Notes under the pieces: model-generated
Told to the model about the DNA's origin: nothing
The model's database searches: none
What the model saw: only the letters and a program-made list of their open reading frames with translations
DNA from: Akkermansiaceae bacterium
GTDB taxonomy: Bacteria > Verrucomicrobiota > Verrucomicrobiia > Verrucomicrobiales > Akkermansiaceae
Reading direction: 5' to 3'
NCBI GenBank assembly: GCA_903934285.1
Contig: CAIZNN010000105.1
Span: 1-34,251, forward strand
DNA length: 34,251 nucleotides
Part shown: in pieces, positions 32,609-34,251 of the stretch
Position numbering within the stretch: the first letter of the stretch is position 1
Layout of the letters: the number at the start of each line of letters is the position of its first letter
Translations under genes and position numbers: made by a program

Positions 32609-34051
32609 ATGGCAACTCCAGACCGTCCCCCCGCCGCTGCCGCGCCGACTCCTCCGCAACGCGCGGCGGTGCCCGTTGCGAGCCTCGCCGCACACCTTGC
32701 CGGACTCATCGGGGCGGACAAGGTTACCACTGCCGCGGACGTGTTAGCCAGCCATGCCGCGGACAAATGGTCGGCCAGCCACTTGCCGGACCTGGTGGTG
32801 TTTGCGGAAAGCACCGCGGAGGTGGCTGCGGTGATGGCCTATGCCCACGCCCACCGGGTGCCGGTGACCACCCGCGGCGCGGGGGTCGGCTACGTCGGCG
32901 GCTGTGTGCCGATCCAGGGTGGCATCGTGCTGTCCACCGCCCGCATGAACCGCATCCTTGGCATCCATCCCCAGGATGGCGTCGCCATCGTCCAGCCTGG
33001 CGTCATCACCGGCACCTTGCAGCAGGCCGCCCGCGCCGTCGGCTGGGAATACCCGCCGGATCCCGCGTCGCTCAAGGAATGCTCGCTGGGTGGCAACATC
33101 GCCACCAATGCCGGCGGCCCACGCTGCCTGAAATACGGCGTGACCCGGGCATATGTGTTAGGCCTGGAGGTGGTGTTGGCCGATGGTCGGGTCGTCCGCT
33201 GCGGCGGGCGCACTCACAAGAACAAGACCGGCTTTGATTTGATAGGGCTGTTCACCGGTTCGGAGGGGATGCTCGGGGTGATCACCGAGGCCACCTTGCG
33301 GCTCATTCCACGGCCCGCCGGCCGGGGCATGGTGGCGGCGGTTTTCCCGGACTTCGCGCTGGCCGCCGCCGCCGTCCAAGCCATTCTCAATGCCGGCCAT
33401 CTGCCCTCGGCACTTGAAATCACCGATTCGTTCACCCTGGCCGCCGCCCGCCGCCGCCTCGGCCCGGAGGTGTTCCCACCGGGCGACGCCTATCTGATGG
33501 TCGAGATCGATGGCCGCCCCGCCGCCATCCAAGCCGAACTCGACGAACTCCACACCTTGCTCGCCGCACGCGGCGCCTCCTCCTTGGAGCGCGCCCCGGA
33601 CGAGGCGTCCTGCGAGCGGCTCTGGCTGCTGCGCCGCGAGTTCTCTTACGCCCTGCGCGACACCGGCCTAACAAAACTCAACGAGGACATCGTGGTCCCC
33701 CGCTCGCGGCTGGTCGAACTGGTGGACTTCGCCAGGGCGTTAGAATCGGAGACCGGCATTCCCATCGCCTGTTTCGGCCATGCCGGGGATGGCAACATCC
33801 ACACCAACCTGATGGTCGGCGACTATGCCGACCCGGCGGTTAGGCAGGCCGCGCGTGCCGCCCTCGACCGCCTGTTCGCATGGGTGCTGGCCCACGGCGG
33901 CGCGATCACCGGCGAGCATGGCGTGGGCTTGGCCAAGAAACCCTGGGTCGGCACCGCCCTGGGTGAGGTTTCGCTGGACGTGCACCGCGCGCTCAAACAT
34001 GCGCTCGACCCGCACCACATTCTCAATCCGGGAAAATTCCTCGACCCCTGA
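32609..34051 (+). CDS. FAD-binding oxidase, GlcD/D-lactate dehydrogenase type
   Basis: A 480-residue flavoprotein of the vanillyl-alcohol-oxidase fold (PF01565 plus PF02913). The FAD-binding domain (about 50-235) shows PVTTRGAGVGYVGGCVP, GVAIVQPGVITGTL, LGGNIATNAGGPRCLKYGVT and FTGSEGMLGVITEATLRL. The cap domain has CFGHAGDGNIHTNLM with the conserved His, and ITGEHGVGLAKKPW near the C-terminus. The family oxidises 2-hydroxy acids (glycolate, D-lactate, 2-hydroxyglutarate). The iron-sulfur partner GlcF is not in the window, so the acceptor and substrate are open. ATG 32609 is preferred because TGAGGAT, which overlaps the stop of the phosphorylase-like gene, is a well-placed ribosome-binding site; a TTG at 32600 is an alternative. 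Co-transcription with that gene is likely. Confidence 0.9.
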   Translation: MATPDRPPAAAAPTPPQRAAVPVASLAAHLAGLIGADKVTTAADVLASHAADKWSASHLPDLVVFAESTAEVAAVMAYAHAHRVPVTTRGAGVGYVGGCVPIQGGIVLSTARMNRILGIHPQDGVAIVQPGVITGTLQQAARAVGWEYPPDPASLKECSLGGNIATNAGGPRCLKYGVTRAYVLGLEVVLADGRVVRCGGRTHKNKTGFDLIGLFTGSEGMLGVITEATLRLIPRPAGRGMVAAVFPDFALAAAAVQAILNAGHLPSALEITDSFTLAAARRRLGPEVFPPGDAYLMVEIDGRPAAIQAELDELHTLLAARGASSLERAPDEASCERLWLLRREFSYALRDTGLTKLNEDIVVPRSRLVELVDFARALESETGIPIACFGHAGDGNIHTNLMVGDYADPAVRQAARAALDRLFAWVLAHGGAITGEHGVGLAKKPWVGTALGEVSLDVHRALKHALDPHHILNPGKFLDP

Positions 34052-34251
34052 GCCGGGCGGTGGCGATGGCGGTTGGCTTCAGGCCGAGGTTGTGGAGCAT
34101 CGAGGTGAACCCGAGTGCGTCCCAGGCTTTCATGGCGACGAGCTGCGGACCGAGTTCGACGATTTGTTCGGTTTGGATTTCGTCGAGCAGGACGCCGTCG
34201 ATAACGGTCCCGCCGACGGACTGGGTGGCACCTTTGGAGCGTTTGGCGAGG
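34052..34251 (-). pseudogene. Transposase remnant (IS1634/IS4-like), truncated at both visible ends
   Basis: The minus strand reads LAKRSKGATQSVGGTVIDGV, LLDEIQTEQIVELGPQLVAM, KAWDALGFTSMLHNLGLKPT, AIATAR, which resembles the segment of IS1634/IS4-like transposases with a GP-x-LVA-x-x-AW-x-x-LGF-x-x-x-L-x-x-LGL core that normally goes on into an R-L-x-x-P-x-SE motif. That continuation is missing: the sequence meets the end of the flavin-oxidase gene instead, and the frame ends inside it at about 34023. The 5' part lies beyond the right edge. The match is by pattern only. Confidence 0.5.

Noticed and set aside
5703..33674. Idea that TTGTTAG is a KOPS-like, strand-oriented word
   Set aside because: About nine copies read one way and six the other in this window, so no polarity can be claimed from it.
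1..34251. tRNA or rRNA genes
   Set aside because: I looked for the T-loop GTTCGA-type box with matching stems on both strands and found none that folds; some isolated GGTTCGA words (for example about 22620) lack the other arms.

Overview
The window looks like a piece of a high-GC (about 60-65% by eye) chromosome from a member of the Verrucomicrobiota. The main reasons are a 1234-residue prepilin-like protein that resembles Verru_Chthon cassette protein A, a DUF1080 secreted protein, a 34-residue AURKAIP1/COX24-type ribosomal protein, and several large proteins of a kind I associate with this phylum. Many genes have no clear Shine-Dalgarno sequence. No rRNA, tRNA or CRISPR array was seen. Species cannot be named from this.

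Layout. 1-620: the start of a RAYT-type transposase running off the left edge, then a gene-free stretch with a 17-bp palindrome. 622-5108: a DUF1080 secreted protein, Sua5 (t6A tRNA modification, minus strand), shikimate kinase overlapping QueG (queuosine), an 11-copy 7-bp tandem repeat, and a divergent N-formylglutamate amidohydrolase-like gene. 5408-10838: a membrane-anchored proline-rich protein, a lipoprotein and a short-chain dehydrogenase on minus, then an outer-membrane barrel protein followed by a fusion of a 12-helix symporter-like domain with a hotdog thioesterase. 10848-16338: IspH and a TMEM164/YwaF-like membrane protein on minus; PdxH, a repeat-bearing lipoprotein, a MarR regulator, PgeF (YfiH) and IspE on plus. 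IspH and IspE are both MEP-pathway isoprenoid enzymes. 16441-19828: tig-clpP-clpX, the classic protein-quality cluster. 20049-22531 (minus): a full RAYT transposase, the bS22/mS38-like small protein and long-form HisG. 22656-29333: the giant prepilin-like protein, a helix-turn-helix protein and a large membrane protein of unknown function. 29340-34051: an IS256 transposase remnant, threonine dehydrogenase, an alpha-glucan phosphorylase-like protein and a GlcD-type flavin oxidase. 34052-34251: another transposase remnant running off the right edge.

Most of the window is core metabolism, with housekeeping genes broken up by transposase remnants and simple repeats. The points most worth a second look are: the symporter-hotdog fusion; the phosphorylase-like protein whose PLP-lysine position reads as serine; the word TTGTTAG/CTAACAA, counted by eye about 15 times where about 1-2 are expected; four short tandem repeats of 6, 6, 7 and 9 bp, two of them coding and one overlapping a transposase start codon; the apparently lone cassette protein A; and a perfect 11-bp hairpin inside queG. 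All counts were made by eye and all family calls come from recognised motifs, not from searches.
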